Positions 1-10,001 of a stretch of 64,000 bases of DNA are shown in pieces. Made by a program: the position numbers and the translations under genes. This DNA comes from Bradyrhizobium sp. CSS354 (GTDB lineage Bacteria > Pseudomonadota > Alphaproteobacteria > Rhizobiales > Xanthobacteraceae). Position 1 is the first letter of the stretch. The number at the start of each line of letters is the position of its first letter. The notes under the pieces are model-generated. The model had not been told where the DNA came from. It saw only the letters and a list, made by a program, of their open reading frames with translations, and made no database searches. The stretch is taken from NCBI RefSeq assembly GCF_029051725.1, contig NZ_JAACFU010000004.1, forward strand, positions 372,001 to 436,000, written 5' to 3'.

Positions 1-810
1 CAAACCACGCTGCCCGTTCGCCATATTGACGAACATGCGCGCCACAGTCGCCTTGCCGCCTGACACCAAATGCGCGTACGGCGACACCTGCTGAAAGAGG
101 TGGCTCTTACCGGTACCTCGGGGACCGAGTTCCACAAGATTGTAATTGTTCTCGACGAAAGGAATCATGCGCAACAGCATCACGTCGCACGCGCGCGGAC
201 TCAGTGCAGACGGCTCCAGCCCTACGCTACGGAGCAAAAGTTCTTTCCACTCCGTCGTGGTGAGGCCGGCCCTTCCGGTCGCGATGCGATCGAGAATGTC
301 GCGCGTCGAAAGCTGGATTTCGCGCAGCGTCAAGATTTCAAAAGGGCGACCTCCTTTTTCCTGCGCGATCGCCGCGTCGTAACCAACCTCCACCTCCGCA
401 TAGAAGCCACCGGTCAGCATACGATCATGGTCGCGGACCAACTTGTCGCCGATACGCACGTCATTCAGGCGCAGGCTCGGGAGAGTGGCGAGGTAGCTAT
501 CGCTTTTGGCGTCGAGACGGGCGGTCACGATGTCGATCATCTTGACCGAGCCGTTGTCGCGCGCTTTTGCCTTGAACAATTCTTCTTCGCCGGCGCGCAC
601 CGTGCGGGCGGTGAGCTGCTGCTGCACCATCTCCACACCTTCCTCGATCTCGGCGGGATCGGTGCTGGCGCAGTAGCGACCAAGCATGAATTCCACTACG
701 TAGGTCGGCACCGGAAACTGCCCCCGGAACCGGCGCACGAGATCCTTACGCACAAGGTGTCCCTCGAACGCTGCAGTCGCCTTCTTGTCGAGATCGTCCA
801 GTTCCAACAT
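1..810 (-). CDS. brxL: BrxL, BREX Lon-like AAA+ protein, N-terminal part (runs off left edge)
   Basis: The first 270 codons are present and the gene continues beyond position 1. Translation from the ATG at 810 gives a BrxL-type N-terminus with the signatures HLVRKDLVRRF, FPVPTYVVEFMLGRYCAS (near residues 30-50) and LLLRSVGLEP, then ENNYNLVELGPRGTGKSH, whose P-loop lysine is near residue 235. BrxL is a hexameric AAA+ ATPase with a Lon-like C-terminal domain that is needed for phage exclusion in type 1 BREX. The start lies 6 bases after the pglZ stop, so it is the last recognised gene of the operon. Its presence with PglX separates this system from types 2, 3, 5 and 6, which lack BrxL. Confidence 0.9.
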   Translation of the reverse strand, partial: MLELDDLDKKATAAFEGHLVRKDLVRRFRGQFPVPTYVVEFMLGRYCASTDPAEIEEGVEMVQQQLTARTVRAGEEELFKAKARDNGSVKMIDIVTARLDAKSDSYLATLPSLRLNDVRIGDKLVRDHDRMLTGGFYAEVEVGYDAAIAQEKGGRPFEILTLREIQLSTRDILDRIATGRAGLTTTEWKELLLRSVGLEPSALSPRACDVMLLRMIPFVENNYNLVELGPRGTGKSHLFQQVSPYAHLVSGGKATVARMFVNMANGQRGL

Positions 811-816
811 CAAGGC

Positions 817-3099
817 TCAGCCTTCTATTCTCGTGTTGAGCTTCGCCCTCACATCGCTGGGCGCCCCAGGCGCATAGACGACGACGCAAACATCCTTGCC
901 GACGTGCTCGTCCGACACCAGAACATTCACCTGCCCCGCATCGTCCAGGATACGCGCTCCTTTCGACAGCAGACTTGGCCCATAGGCGTCGGATGCAGGT
1001 CGAAGGTCAAACATCATGCCGGCGCCCCCCTTGACCTCCACCCGCAACCGCAGCCGTTGCCATGAGGCGCTGATTGACAAGGGAGTCGCCTCGCCTTCGG
1101 CCGTGACGTCGATAACGGGAAGCACGCATTCCTGTGGACTGATCCCGCCGTGAGCGTATTCCGTGCCGTTGTAGAAGGCACGCGCGCCGGGCGCCGTTGC
1201 AAGCAGTACGCTCTGGTCCCAACTCCACGGTAGCAACGTGTAGTTCGTCGCGGCGCCTTCTTTGAGAGTGGCGACGCGGTTTCCGCGAGCGTTCGAAGCC
1301 GTCATCCCAGCATGCAATTCCGCGAAAGGTAATCCGCCTGGCATCAGCAACCAGCCATGATCAGTAACGATACGAACTCGGCGCTTCTGTCGAGCGAGCC
1401 GCAACACCAACTCCGTAATCTCGGTTACGCCATCGCCGACACGCTCCGCGAGGCGCGCGCCGAGCGAATGTCCTTCCTCGTCGAACCGCCCCACTTCGAG
1501 CCAGAATGGACCTGAACCCAGCAGCGTCTCCGTCACTGCCCAACCGGCACTCTCGATGGCTTTCATAAGAACAGGCTTGGTGACCGGCTTTCCCCCTGCC
1601 ACCGGCGTCAGTGTTTCCACGACACCCCCGGCGAACACACCGGCCGCGGGACTTGCAAGCGGTTTGCAGGTCGCGGTCACCGAGGGAAATCCCGACCATC
1701 GCCAACCGAACACGACCTTTGCCCCGCGCGCCTCCAGAGCTGTGCTGAGGCGCCTGGCGACATCCATGCGGAGTCCATCAACGAAAACTAGCGCGGCGTT
1801 GTCCGGCGCCTTCGGCGGCGTCTTGGGCAAGGCGAGCGGCAGCTTGCCTTCTGTTGCAAGCGCTTGCAGCGCGGCCGCTCCCGCGTCGAGCCACGGCAGA
1901 TAAACGGTGCGCAACGCGGCGGTCACAGCATCGCGGTTCTCCCCGGTCCGGGCGATATCGAGCGCGGCGACCGCGGCGGCATCGATTTTCCATCCCTCGG
2001 CGACGTAGGCCTCGGCAATCGCGTCCGGGGTATTGGCTGGCAGCGCCGTGGCCGTGGCGATCAGCGCTAGATGCTGGAGCGCATCAGCCAACTTCGCCTC
2101 GCCGCGCTTGGCCCACACCGTTTCTCGTCGCCAGCCGTGTTCGGCTTCCAGCGCCAGGACGGCCTTGACCGCCTCTGTATATGGCTTGAAGGCGAGGTCA
2201 CAGAGGTTCTTCCGCAACGCTGTCTCGCGCCGGATGTTTTCTGTTGGATAGGCTTCCGGCGATGTGAGCAGGTCCTGCGGTTCCTCCATCGCGAGCAATT
2301 TGACCACGCCATCGTAGTCGCCGCTCCCTTCCTCGAATCGCTGCCAGACTTCGCCCCAACCTTTCTCCCGCTTGGCCAGCCTGGCGGCGGCGTCTTGCCG
2401 TGACTTCTTGCGAGGATCGAGACCCAGCTTCTTGGCAGCCAGGGCGCCAAAGGCGTCGAAGCTCGCCGAATCGGTTTCTGGTGTCAGGGTGCCGTCCATC
2501 CAGCGCAGCATATCCAGGGTGGGATCCGGCACCAGCATTCCATCCAGCGCTGCGGCGTCTAGCGTCCGGCCTTTGAGCAGCGCGAGCGGCTCTGTGAACA
2601 GTCGGGCGGCGGCACGAGCGAGGGCTTCACGAGTGGCCCTGTCGTCAGGCACGTTTAATGAAACAGGGCTGCCCTGTGCCGCCAGAAAGCCACGCAGCGT
2701 CCAGTCCCGCGCCTGCTTGGGTTGCCCGAAGAACACACCGGTTACGGCGAACCACACTAATGGCTGCAACTCAGCCGGACACTCTTCGGCGCCGCGCAGC
2801 ACCTCGCGACCATGACCGGGCAGATAGATTACCGGCGGATCCAAAGCGTGCCAGTCCAAGCCAGGCACCGCGCGGGCGGCGGCGGCACGAAGCCACAGCG
2901 AAGGTCCAGTCCTCATGGCCGCATCGTAAGCTCCGAAGGTCAGCAAATGCGGCAGACGGGTGCGCAAGGCCGGCATCACGGGAGCGAAGTCGCCGGCCGG
3001 ATCGCACCACAGAATCGCCGCAGGAGCCGACTCGGCGCCCGAAGCGTAGGCGCGGCAGGCCAGCAGAGCCTCTGCCAGGGATTCGAGTGGCGTCGTCAT
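817..3099 (-). CDS. pglZ: PglZ, BREX alkaline-phosphatase-superfamily protein (short, type B-like)
   Basis: This 760-residue protein has the PglZ domain in its C-terminal half. The metal-site motifs are visible: FVDGLRMDVARRL near residue 440, VTDHGWLLMPGG near 580 and HGGISPQECVLPVIDV near 653. PglZ is the core marker of BREX and related systems; it is a predicted metal-dependent hydrolase and has been reported to act with BrxB and PglX. The length is below that of the E. coli type 1 PglZ and closer to the form called type B. It follows pglX after a 124-base gap and is followed by brxL after 6 bases. The GC-rich shadow frames over this gene are not separate genes. Confidence 0.93.
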   Translation of the reverse strand: MTTPLESLAEALLACRAYASGAESAPAAILWCDPAGDFAPVMPALRTRLPHLLTFGAYDAAMRTGPSLWLRAAAARAVPGLDWHALDPPVIYLPGHGREVLRGAEECPAELQPLVWFAVTGVFFGQPKQARDWTLRGFLAAQGSPVSLNVPDDRATREALARAAARLFTEPLALLKGRTLDAAALDGMLVPDPTLDMLRWMDGTLTPETDSASFDAFGALAAKKLGLDPRKKSRQDAAARLAKREKGWGEVWQRFEEGSGDYDGVVKLLAMEEPQDLLTSPEAYPTENIRRETALRKNLCDLAFKPYTEAVKAVLALEAEHGWRRETVWAKRGEAKLADALQHLALIATATALPANTPDAIAEAYVAEGWKIDAAAVAALDIARTGENRDAVTAALRTVYLPWLDAGAAALQALATEGKLPLALPKTPPKAPDNAALVFVDGLRMDVARRLSTALEARGAKVVFGWRWSGFPSVTATCKPLASPAAGVFAGGVVETLTPVAGGKPVTKPVLMKAIESAGWAVTETLLGSGPFWLEVGRFDEEGHSLGARLAERVGDGVTEITELVLRLARQKRRVRIVTDHGWLLMPGGLPFAELHAGMTASNARGNRVATLKEGAATNYTLLPWSWDQSVLLATAPGARAFYNGTEYAHGGISPQECVLPVIDVTAEGEATPLSISASWQRLRLRVEVKGGAGMMFDLRPASDAYGPSLLSKGARILDDAGQVNVLVSDEHVGKDVCVVVYAPGAPSDVRAKLNTRIEG

Positions 3100-3223
3100 G
3101 TTTTTTTCGGGCGGTTGGGTGAAGAAGCTCGGGCCATCCGCGTCAGAAATGCACGAACCGAAGTTTCCAAGTCCAGGGTGACCTGCAATGTTGGCATCGA
3201 AAACATCTCTAGCTGCCGGAGGG

Positions 3224-6200
3224 TCATGAAATCCCCCGCGCCGCTCGCTTCTCTACTAGCGTCGTGTGGTGATCGTTGATGCGGTCGCCCTGCTTGCCGC
3301 CATAGCGCGGGCCGAGATCGTACCAGGGCGTTGAGACTGCATCAGTGCCGCGGTCCTTATTCCAGGTGATGCCTCTTGGCTGCTCCCGGAGGATTCCAGC
3401 AACCATGAAGGGGCGGATGTTGAGGCGTACGCCCTCGTCGAGATTCGGGTTCCAGCCGAGTGGCTGGCACGCGAGTGGTTTCCAGCGGACGAAGACGTCA
3501 TAGGGAGTTTCACCCTCAATGATTTTTGCAAGCTTTTGCTGAAGCTGTATGGCCCGCTCCTGGCGCGCAGTAGCGCCTTCAGCCTTGGCCGTCCTGATCC
3601 AATCGCCGAGCAGGGTATAGGTCAGCGTGTTCAGGGCGGCGTTGTCTAGGCGGTGATAATGCAGGAATGCCGAGAAGCCGTCTTGGAGTCCATCCCAGAC
3701 CTGCCAGAGGAAAGGACGTTGCTGGAATAAGATGCAGTGTTGGCGAAACGCGCGATCACGCAGCCATGTTTCCAAGGTCGCATCCCTCGCCTCCTTCTTG
3801 TCGAGTTTCGCGTCGGCAGCACGCACCAGTTCCTGCTCTCGGACGGGCGACAAAGCGGAGCCGAACGCGGCGGCGAGAAAATGTCGCAATCGTTCTGACA
3901 AGGAATGATCGGCGCCGTAGCCGTGTAAAGGCAGCAAGCCATCGGAATCGGCCGTTGGCAGTGCCCCAGCTTGCACAAGCTGCGCTCGCCCCAGCTCGGA
4001 CAGTCGCATATTAGCATCGATCTCTGCGGGCCAGCGATACCCAGCTAAACGAGCTAGCGCGACCTGGAGTTCGGTTCCGGGCTCAGCAAACGCGGGGTGC
4101 CCGTGAAAGATCCATTGCGTCGGATCGCTGGAGTAAGGCGTAGGCAAACCGTCGGGAAATTGTCTTGCCGCAACCGCCCGCCACTTTTCAATGTCAAATG
4201 GGATCTTAATGAGAGTTGCGTTCGTTACGTTTACTTTGGAGTCCTTTGCTCTCACCGCCTTGTAAAATTCGTCGGACGAGCAAAACGACCACAATGCAGG
4301 AAGGTCATCAACTGAGTTCGGTACGATGGGCGTACAACTGATGTCGAAATGCTCTCCAGTGTAACGAGTAACAGGCAGCATTCGCATCATACTGACGACA
4401 ACACCGTCGCGCTGCCAGGCTGCCATTCCTTTCACGTAAGCGTTCGGATTTTCACGATGATCACGACCACCATCCCGCCATTGGAATATAGTCTCGCGTC
4501 CTCCAAAATCCCTAGTTGTTTCAACTGTGCCTTGAAACAGCGTCCAACCTATCAGCGTCGGGGGTTGTTCCCAGACAAATTGACGGTAGCGTGGCGAGTC
4601 GCCAGCATGCATCCCATTGGGCGCGACAGCAAATTTACTAAGTAACGGCCCACCTTCAGAAGGTCGGACAACAATTCGGGAATCGATCTCCGAGCGCTGT
4701 CCACTCTGATCGATAAAGCAAATCTCTTCATTACGTAGCAGATTCAGTTTTCTATCAAGATCGCGGCCGGTATCTGCGTCTATCGCAACATACGCATGAC
4801 TCGATGCTGCGGGAGACGAACTGATAATGGTTAGGGCGGTGCGGGCTGCCCACCAGTTCATATCTTGAAACGCTGCAGGGCCTAAATCAATCACTGCATC
4901 CACAGTAGACGCTTTCAGGATCTTGGTCCGAAAATCGCGGTAAGAACCCAACAAGAGCCAGTTTTGTGGGGACACTCCTGCAACCGTTGCGCCAGGAGCA
5001 GCCATCTTGAACATTCTCTGAAGCATTGCGGTTGCTAGATCAGCTTTCGCTTCTGGCATCCTGTCAATTATGAACTGGCTCATAGTTTCGTTTTGTTTAT
5101 TGCGCCCCAAGAAGGGCACGTTCGTCGCCAGTAGCACGTAGCGGCGCGCGAGTATTTCGGAGGCGTCGAGAAGCTCCTTGGCCGCAATGGCACCTTTTGC
5201 TCGCTCCGGCTCCGCGCCACGCAGCTTTTCCAGCGCTGCATCGCCCCGCTCACGTAGGTCAACGTCAAGCAAGTCTCGCGCACCAACTTCCAACAGACTT
5301 CCTAAAAGAGGAGCCTGAGCAAATTGATCATAAAGAGCCTCCAAAGCGTGTCGAAGAGTTGTGTCGCCGTTGGCCAGCGCGGCCATCTCGGTGCGCGACA
5401 TTGGGGGCGGAGCGCCTACCCAAGCAATGTGCGGCGATGGCAAGGCAATTGCCGCACCCGCCAGCTTCCATGCTGCCAGAGCCACGTTGAACGCGGCAAT
5501 CTGCACACACCGTCCGTCAAGTTCCAACCCGTGCAAATTGTCCCGCAGCACCGCAATCGCGGCGTCGGCCAGCGACAGACCTTCCTCTTGGCGGCGCAGC
5601 GCAGCGAGGACGGCGAAAGCCTCCACGAGAAAATGACCGGAGCCGCAGCAAGGATCGCAATACGTGATCTCCGCCGCGCGCACCGGCCAACCGGGGAAGG
5701 TCCCCGCCGCCGGCCGCCACGGTGCCTGGCTGTCGGCGTCGCGGATGAAGCGCAAGAACTCCCACCTCACACCAGGGACGGCGCAGGCCTCACGCAACGC
5801 GTCTTCATCGACCGCATCGCGCGCAAGATCTGGATCGCGCGCCAGCACCTTTCCGGCCCACCAGGCGCCAAGCGTGTTGTGCAGTAGGAATTTAACCATG
5901 TAGGACTCGGTGAACAATTGAGTCACCGCCGGCAATTCGGCCGCGCCGATCTTACCGCCAGCGGCATTCACCTCATCCTTCTCCGACGCCCGCCAGAACT
6001 GGTAGGTCCAACCCAAGCTGTCATCGGCCGTGAAAACCTCCTCAGGAAGGCCGCTCAGCAACGTGCGCAGACGCTTCGAAAATTCCGGGGCAATCGGCAG
6101 TGCCAGCACCGGATCGTCTGGCTTGAACACACCTGGCAATCCCGGCGCCGCATAGCCCTCGGCCAGCGCCCATTCATCGGCCCCTTCTTCATTGGCCAGG

Positions 6201-6550
6201 TCGCGCAACTCGGCAACTGACATGGCGGCGCCAAGCTCGGGATGGATCAGCAGGCCGCGTTCGGCCAGAAAGCGACCGAACAGCATGCGGTGCCAGATTT
6301 CATAGGAGGTCGCGTCCTGCAGCCGCGATGTGGTCATCACCCCGGTGCCGGGCGTATCGCCCAGTGTGCGGGCATGCGCGCGCAAACGGCGACGCAGCGC
6401 CTTGCTGTCATCCGACAAACGCGCAGGCGCATCGGCGGCGGCCACGCCCAAACGCGCGATGCCTTCTTTCGCCGCGTCCTCGGCGATCTCCCGCGCCTGT
6501 TTGATAGTCGTTTCAAGCTGGCGGCGCTGCGTTTTACTGAGAATCGTCAT
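3224..6550 (-). CDS. pglX: PglX, BREX adenine-specific DNA methyltransferase
   Basis: This 1108-residue N6-adenine methyltransferase marks host DNA at the BREX site and is also needed for defence. SAM-binding motif I, DPCCGSGHFLVEAF, is near residue 300. The catalytic motif IV region near residue 477 reads TNVPFLGRNKQ, so the usual NPP[YF] is NVPF here. The C-terminus has GWNPNLDEGVRLNIRPFM, characteristic of PglX. The part after motif IV (about residues 485-800, bases 4150-5095) has about 40-50% GC, while the flanks have about 60-73%. This is probably a recently exchanged target-recognition region. The gene starts 3 bases after the brxC stop. Confidence 0.92.
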   Translation of the reverse strand: MTILSKTQRRQLETTIKQAREIAEDAAKEGIARLGVAAADAPARLSDDSKALRRRLRAHARTLGDTPGTGVMTTSRLQDATSYEIWHRMLFGRFLAERGLLIHPELGAAMSVAELRDLANEEGADEWALAEGYAAPGLPGVFKPDDPVLALPIAPEFSKRLRTLLSGLPEEVFTADDSLGWTYQFWRASEKDEVNAAGGKIGAAELPAVTQLFTESYMVKFLLHNTLGAWWAGKVLARDPDLARDAVDEDALREACAVPGVRWEFLRFIRDADSQAPWRPAAGTFPGWPVRAAEITYCDPCCGSGHFLVEAFAVLAALRRQEEGLSLADAAIAVLRDNLHGLELDGRCVQIAAFNVALAAWKLAGAAIALPSPHIAWVGAPPPMSRTEMAALANGDTTLRHALEALYDQFAQAPLLGSLLEVGARDLLDVDLRERGDAALEKLRGAEPERAKGAIAAKELLDASEILARRYVLLATNVPFLGRNKQNETMSQFIIDRMPEAKADLATAMLQRMFKMAAPGATVAGVSPQNWLLLGSYRDFRTKILKASTVDAVIDLGPAAFQDMNWWAARTALTIISSSPAASSHAYVAIDADTGRDLDRKLNLLRNEEICFIDQSGQRSEIDSRIVVRPSEGGPLLSKFAVAPNGMHAGDSPRYRQFVWEQPPTLIGWTLFQGTVETTRDFGGRETIFQWRDGGRDHRENPNAYVKGMAAWQRDGVVVSMMRMLPVTRYTGEHFDISCTPIVPNSVDDLPALWSFCSSDEFYKAVRAKDSKVNVTNATLIKIPFDIEKWRAVAARQFPDGLPTPYSSDPTQWIFHGHPAFAEPGTELQVALARLAGYRWPAEIDANMRLSELGRAQLVQAGALPTADSDGLLPLHGYGADHSLSERLRHFLAAAFGSALSPVREQELVRAADAKLDKKEARDATLETWLRDRAFRQHCILFQQRPFLWQVWDGLQDGFSAFLHYHRLDNAALNTLTYTLLGDWIRTAKAEGATARQERAIQLQQKLAKIIEGETPYDVFVRWKPLACQPLGWNPNLDEGVRLNIRPFMVAGILREQPRGITWNKDRGTDAVSTPWYDLGPRYGGKQGDRINDHHTTLVEKRAARGIS

Positions 6551-6553
6551 CGG

Positions 6554-9500
6554 TCAAGCCTTCGGCAGCACAGGGCCGTGCGCCAGGCTCGGCGCGATTG
6601 CGATGCGAAGCTCGGCAAGCCACGCATCCAACTCGGCTACACTGCGCAGCGTGCGGCGCGGGATGGTAATCGATTGCGTCTTGGGCTCGATCTCGACCGC
6701 AGCATCTTGCAGGGCGGCGTCCACACGAGCCGGCAATGCCATTGCACTGTCGCGCCACTGGCCGATGCCGCAGGTAGACAAGCTCTCGACGATCTTTTCC
6801 GGTGTCGCAAGATCCGGCGCAACGCGGTCCAACAGGCTATGGCTCGCGAGTAATTCGTGTTTCTTCTCCGGGCTGAGTTTGCACCACGCATCGTCCGCTT
6901 TCAGCCGCGCCTGACCGGCCAGCCAGGCTGCTTGCCAGGCCTGAAACGCTGCATTGGCTTTCGCGCGAAGGTCATCAGCGGCGGCCGAGACCAGCGGCAT
7001 CACCGGATGGGGCTCATCCAGCAGCGTGCGATCCGATTTGATCGCGGTCAGCGCCTCCTCTTGGTTCGCCGCACCCAGCGACACCAGTCGCTCGGCCAGT
7101 TTGAAGGCGGACAAGCGCCGGTCCTTCTCGGCCTTCTGCGCCTGCCATACGGGGATGAGCTTCTTGAGGTTGTCGGTCCGCGCCGCTAACTCGGCCAGCA
7201 GATCGTTGCCGACCATGCCGCGGAGCACGCCGATATCGGGAACGTCTGGGGCCGCCGGAGCCGGCGCGTCGCCACCCGCATCCGCCGCGATCTGTTCTAG
7301 CTTCTCGCGGATGGTGATCAGATGGTCGTTCTCCTGCCCCGACGGCACGGTGATGCCCAGCGCTGTGCCGAGCCCGCGCACAGTTAGCCGTTCCTTGGTT
7401 GAGACCACACGGTTTTCGGGCGTGAAGGTACAGGTGCCAAGCTGAGTGGCCGTGAGGTCGGCGGGGGTGACGGGCTTGCCGTCGTTGCCTACCGCCCGGA
7501 CCTGTCCGACATTGCAAAGCGCCACCAATGCGGCATCCACGGCATCGCGGGGCCAGCCATAGGGAGGGGCGGCGAACCGATTGCGCAGTTCCGAGCCCTT
7601 CTGCGCTGGCGACATGCCCTTGAGCAGGGCTTTGCAGACCGGATGGTCTTGAGCATCGCCCGCATGTCCGATCGCTTTCAGGGCATCGGGAATACGCTTT
7701 TTGGCATCACTCAGCGCCTTCTCCCAGGTGGCGCTGTCACCCGGTCCAAAATCCGGGAACATGCGGTCGAGCATTTGCAGGCCAGCTTCGCGCACGGCGT
7801 CGGCCCGCTTGAGGCCCGCGCCGACTTCGGCGCCGCCAGCGACGAGAACGCGGGCGGCCTCGACCGCCTCCTTGAGGATAAGCTTCGCGTTCGTCTCGGC
7901 GCTATCACGCTTGGACTCCATCGCCGCTTTGGCGTCCTTGCCACCGTCGGTGCTAGGAACACCTTGCCGTTGGATCACGGCATTGGCGGCTTTGTAGGCG
8001 ATGATCGCCGCACGCAGCTCGGCGGACCGGTGATCGGGGATCAGCAGGTGCAGAGTTGCATCCTTGGCGACGTCCGCCGCCCTAATTTCGTTAGTCACGG
8101 TCGGTAGGCTGTCATCCCAACCGTTCCAGAGCCGCAAAGTGAGCCCGTCACCGCTCGCGTTGCTATTGCCCGTCACACGTTCGATGCGCCGGTTGGTTTT
8201 GGAAGCACCATGCTGAACTTGCGCTGACGCAGCCAGCGCCTCATCGATAGCAAGCTGCAGGAGAGATGCGCGTTGACGAGCAATGGCGTTGGGGTCCCCC
8301 GCCTCGCGGGCTTCGGCGGCGCCATAGGCGGCGAGCCATTCCGCGCTCTCTTTGGTCTGCAGGCGCCACTCGCCGCTGACCTCCATGACGAGAGCTTCAG
8401 TTTGCAGCTCGGCGAGCAGCTTTGGCACCTGTGCACGGACCGCCGCACCGGCGCTGAGATCCTCGATGAGTAAGTCGGCGATGATCTCCGGCGTCGGTCG
8501 AACACCATGGACTTGAGCGTCGGCCGCGACGCGGGACAGCAAATAGACGATGGTGAGGATACGGGCCTTCATAAGCCCATCGCCACCTTGGCCGCGCAGC
8601 GTGTCGATCCGGTCGTGCACGTCGCGCGAGATCAGATTGCGCGACAAGGCTTCGGCGCGAAAGGTGTCAAACAGGAAATCGGTGGCCACGGCGGTGCCGA
8701 GCGGCCGATCGGCGTAGCGCTGCACGGCCTCCAGCGTCAGACGCAATTGGCCACGCAGATTGCCGCTCAGCCCCGACTTGTCGAGCTCCGCCAGCACCCG
8801 TTCCCAGACGCGGCGGCGCGGCGCGAGAATCGGCCAATCGGCGACGGCTTGGGCACGGTCGGATTCGCTGCGAGCCAGGCTCGATCCTTGCAAATGTTTG
8901 TCGATCTCACCGGAGCGAGCATTCAACATCGCTTCGACATTGGACCTGGCTATGCTGTCTTTCTTCAGCAATACGGTCTTGCGGATGACCGCATCGATTT
9001 GCGCTGAGGTGAGCGGCACCGGCACGGAGAACCGACCGAGCAGTTTTTCCAGGTAGGCGGTGTCGCTGAGGGCAGACTGACCGGTGCAGACAAGCAGCAG
9101 GCGGCCCTTGAATTTCGACGTGAGCTGCTCAGCGATGGTTTGAATTGCCAACGAAATATTTGGGTCCTCGCGGATGAACTGCTGCACCTCGTCGAGGATG
9201 ATCAGCGTGAGCGGGATCTCCTTGCGGCCCTCGCTCAACGCTTTCAGCGCGACATCGACAAGCAACTCGACGGTCGGTTCCGGCTCGTTCTGGTACTGAG
9301 TGCCGAGGCGATCCATCAATGTGTCGACGTCCGGCGCGAGGCCCGGCTTGGCCTCCAAGGCGGCCGCGGCGAGCCGATCTTCGAGCAAAAAGGCGCGCAG
9401 AGCAGTGTCGAAGTCCGAGCCGAGTTTCGTGCGCACTTGATCTAGAATACCCTGCTCGGCCAGCCACAGTGCGACCAGCGACGGGCGCAGATCGGCGCCG

Positions 9501-9991
9501 GCCGGAAGCCCAACCGCGCGAAGAATAACCTCCAAAACTGCCTTGACCGGATGCGGAGACCCCAGGCCAAGGGTGTTGCCCCCAACAACGAGGCCCCCGA
9601 GCCGTTTGGCGTTCGTGCGCAATTCCTTGAGCGCGGCCTTCACGTCTTCGGGCATGCCCGAGACCAGGCCCTCGGCAGAGGCCCCATCGTGGAAGCGCAG
9701 ATCGCACCACAAAGCGCCGAGCATACTGGCCAGCAAGGACTTGCCGCTGCCATAGAAACCGCTGATCCAGACCGCGGGGACGTCACCGCGTTTGCCTGCC
9801 ACGCTGTTGAAGGTGTCGAGAATCCGGCGCAATCCTTCGGCATAGGCTCCCTCACAGACGAACGTCTGGAGTTGCTCACGCAGGATTGCCGTTTGATCAT
9901 TGTCAGGCGGAAACGAAACCTTGGCGACGCCGCCATCAGCCAGCCGGTACTCGGCAGGATCACGCGCCAACACATCTTTGTTCAAGATCAT
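6554..9991 (-). CDS. brxC: BrxC, BREX P-loop ATPase
   Basis: This is a large ATPase of 1145 residues from the ATG at 9991. A Walker A motif GFYGSGKSLL is near residue 76 and a Walker B-like LTLIILDEVQQFI near residue 264. The sequence around the P-loop (WISGFYGSGKS) is typical of BrxC/PglY. BrxC is essential for defence in BREX and is thought to assemble with BrxB, PglX and PglZ. An upstream in-frame start at 10054 would overlap brxB by about 50 bases. I prefer 9991 because MILNKDVL is a typical BrxC beginning and the gene then starts 10 bases after the brxB stop. Confidence 0.9.
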   Translation of the reverse strand: MILNKDVLARDPAEYRLADGGVAKVSFPPDNDQTAILREQLQTFVCEGAYAEGLRRILDTFNSVAGKRGDVPAVWISGFYGSGKSLLASMLGALWCDLRFHDGASAEGLVSGMPEDVKAALKELRTNAKRLGGLVVGGNTLGLGSPHPVKAVLEVILRAVGLPAGADLRPSLVALWLAEQGILDQVRTKLGSDFDTALRAFLLEDRLAAAALEAKPGLAPDVDTLMDRLGTQYQNEPEPTVELLVDVALKALSEGRKEIPLTLIILDEVQQFIREDPNISLAIQTIAEQLTSKFKGRLLLVCTGQSALSDTAYLEKLLGRFSVPVPLTSAQIDAVIRKTVLLKKDSIARSNVEAMLNARSGEIDKHLQGSSLARSESDRAQAVADWPILAPRRRVWERVLAELDKSGLSGNLRGQLRLTLEAVQRYADRPLGTAVATDFLFDTFRAEALSRNLISRDVHDRIDTLRGQGGDGLMKARILTIVYLLSRVAADAQVHGVRPTPEIIADLLIEDLSAGAAVRAQVPKLLAELQTEALVMEVSGEWRLQTKESAEWLAAYGAAEAREAGDPNAIARQRASLLQLAIDEALAASAQVQHGASKTNRRIERVTGNSNASGDGLTLRLWNGWDDSLPTVTNEIRAADVAKDATLHLLIPDHRSAELRAAIIAYKAANAVIQRQGVPSTDGGKDAKAAMESKRDSAETNAKLILKEAVEAARVLVAGGAEVGAGLKRADAVREAGLQMLDRMFPDFGPGDSATWEKALSDAKKRIPDALKAIGHAGDAQDHPVCKALLKGMSPAQKGSELRNRFAAPPYGWPRDAVDAALVALCNVGQVRAVGNDGKPVTPADLTATQLGTCTFTPENRVVSTKERLTVRGLGTALGITVPSGQENDHLITIREKLEQIAADAGGDAPAPAAPDVPDIGVLRGMVGNDLLAELAARTDNLKKLIPVWQAQKAEKDRRLSAFKLAERLVSLGAANQEEALTAIKSDRTLLDEPHPVMPLVSAAADDLRAKANAAFQAWQAAWLAGQARLKADDAWCKLSPEKKHELLASHSLLDRVAPDLATPEKIVESLSTCGIGQWRDSAMALPARVDAALQDAAVEIEPKTQSITIPRRTLRSVAELDAWLAELRIAIAPSLAHGPVLPKA

Positions 9992-10001
9992 TTTTTTTGT
10001 C

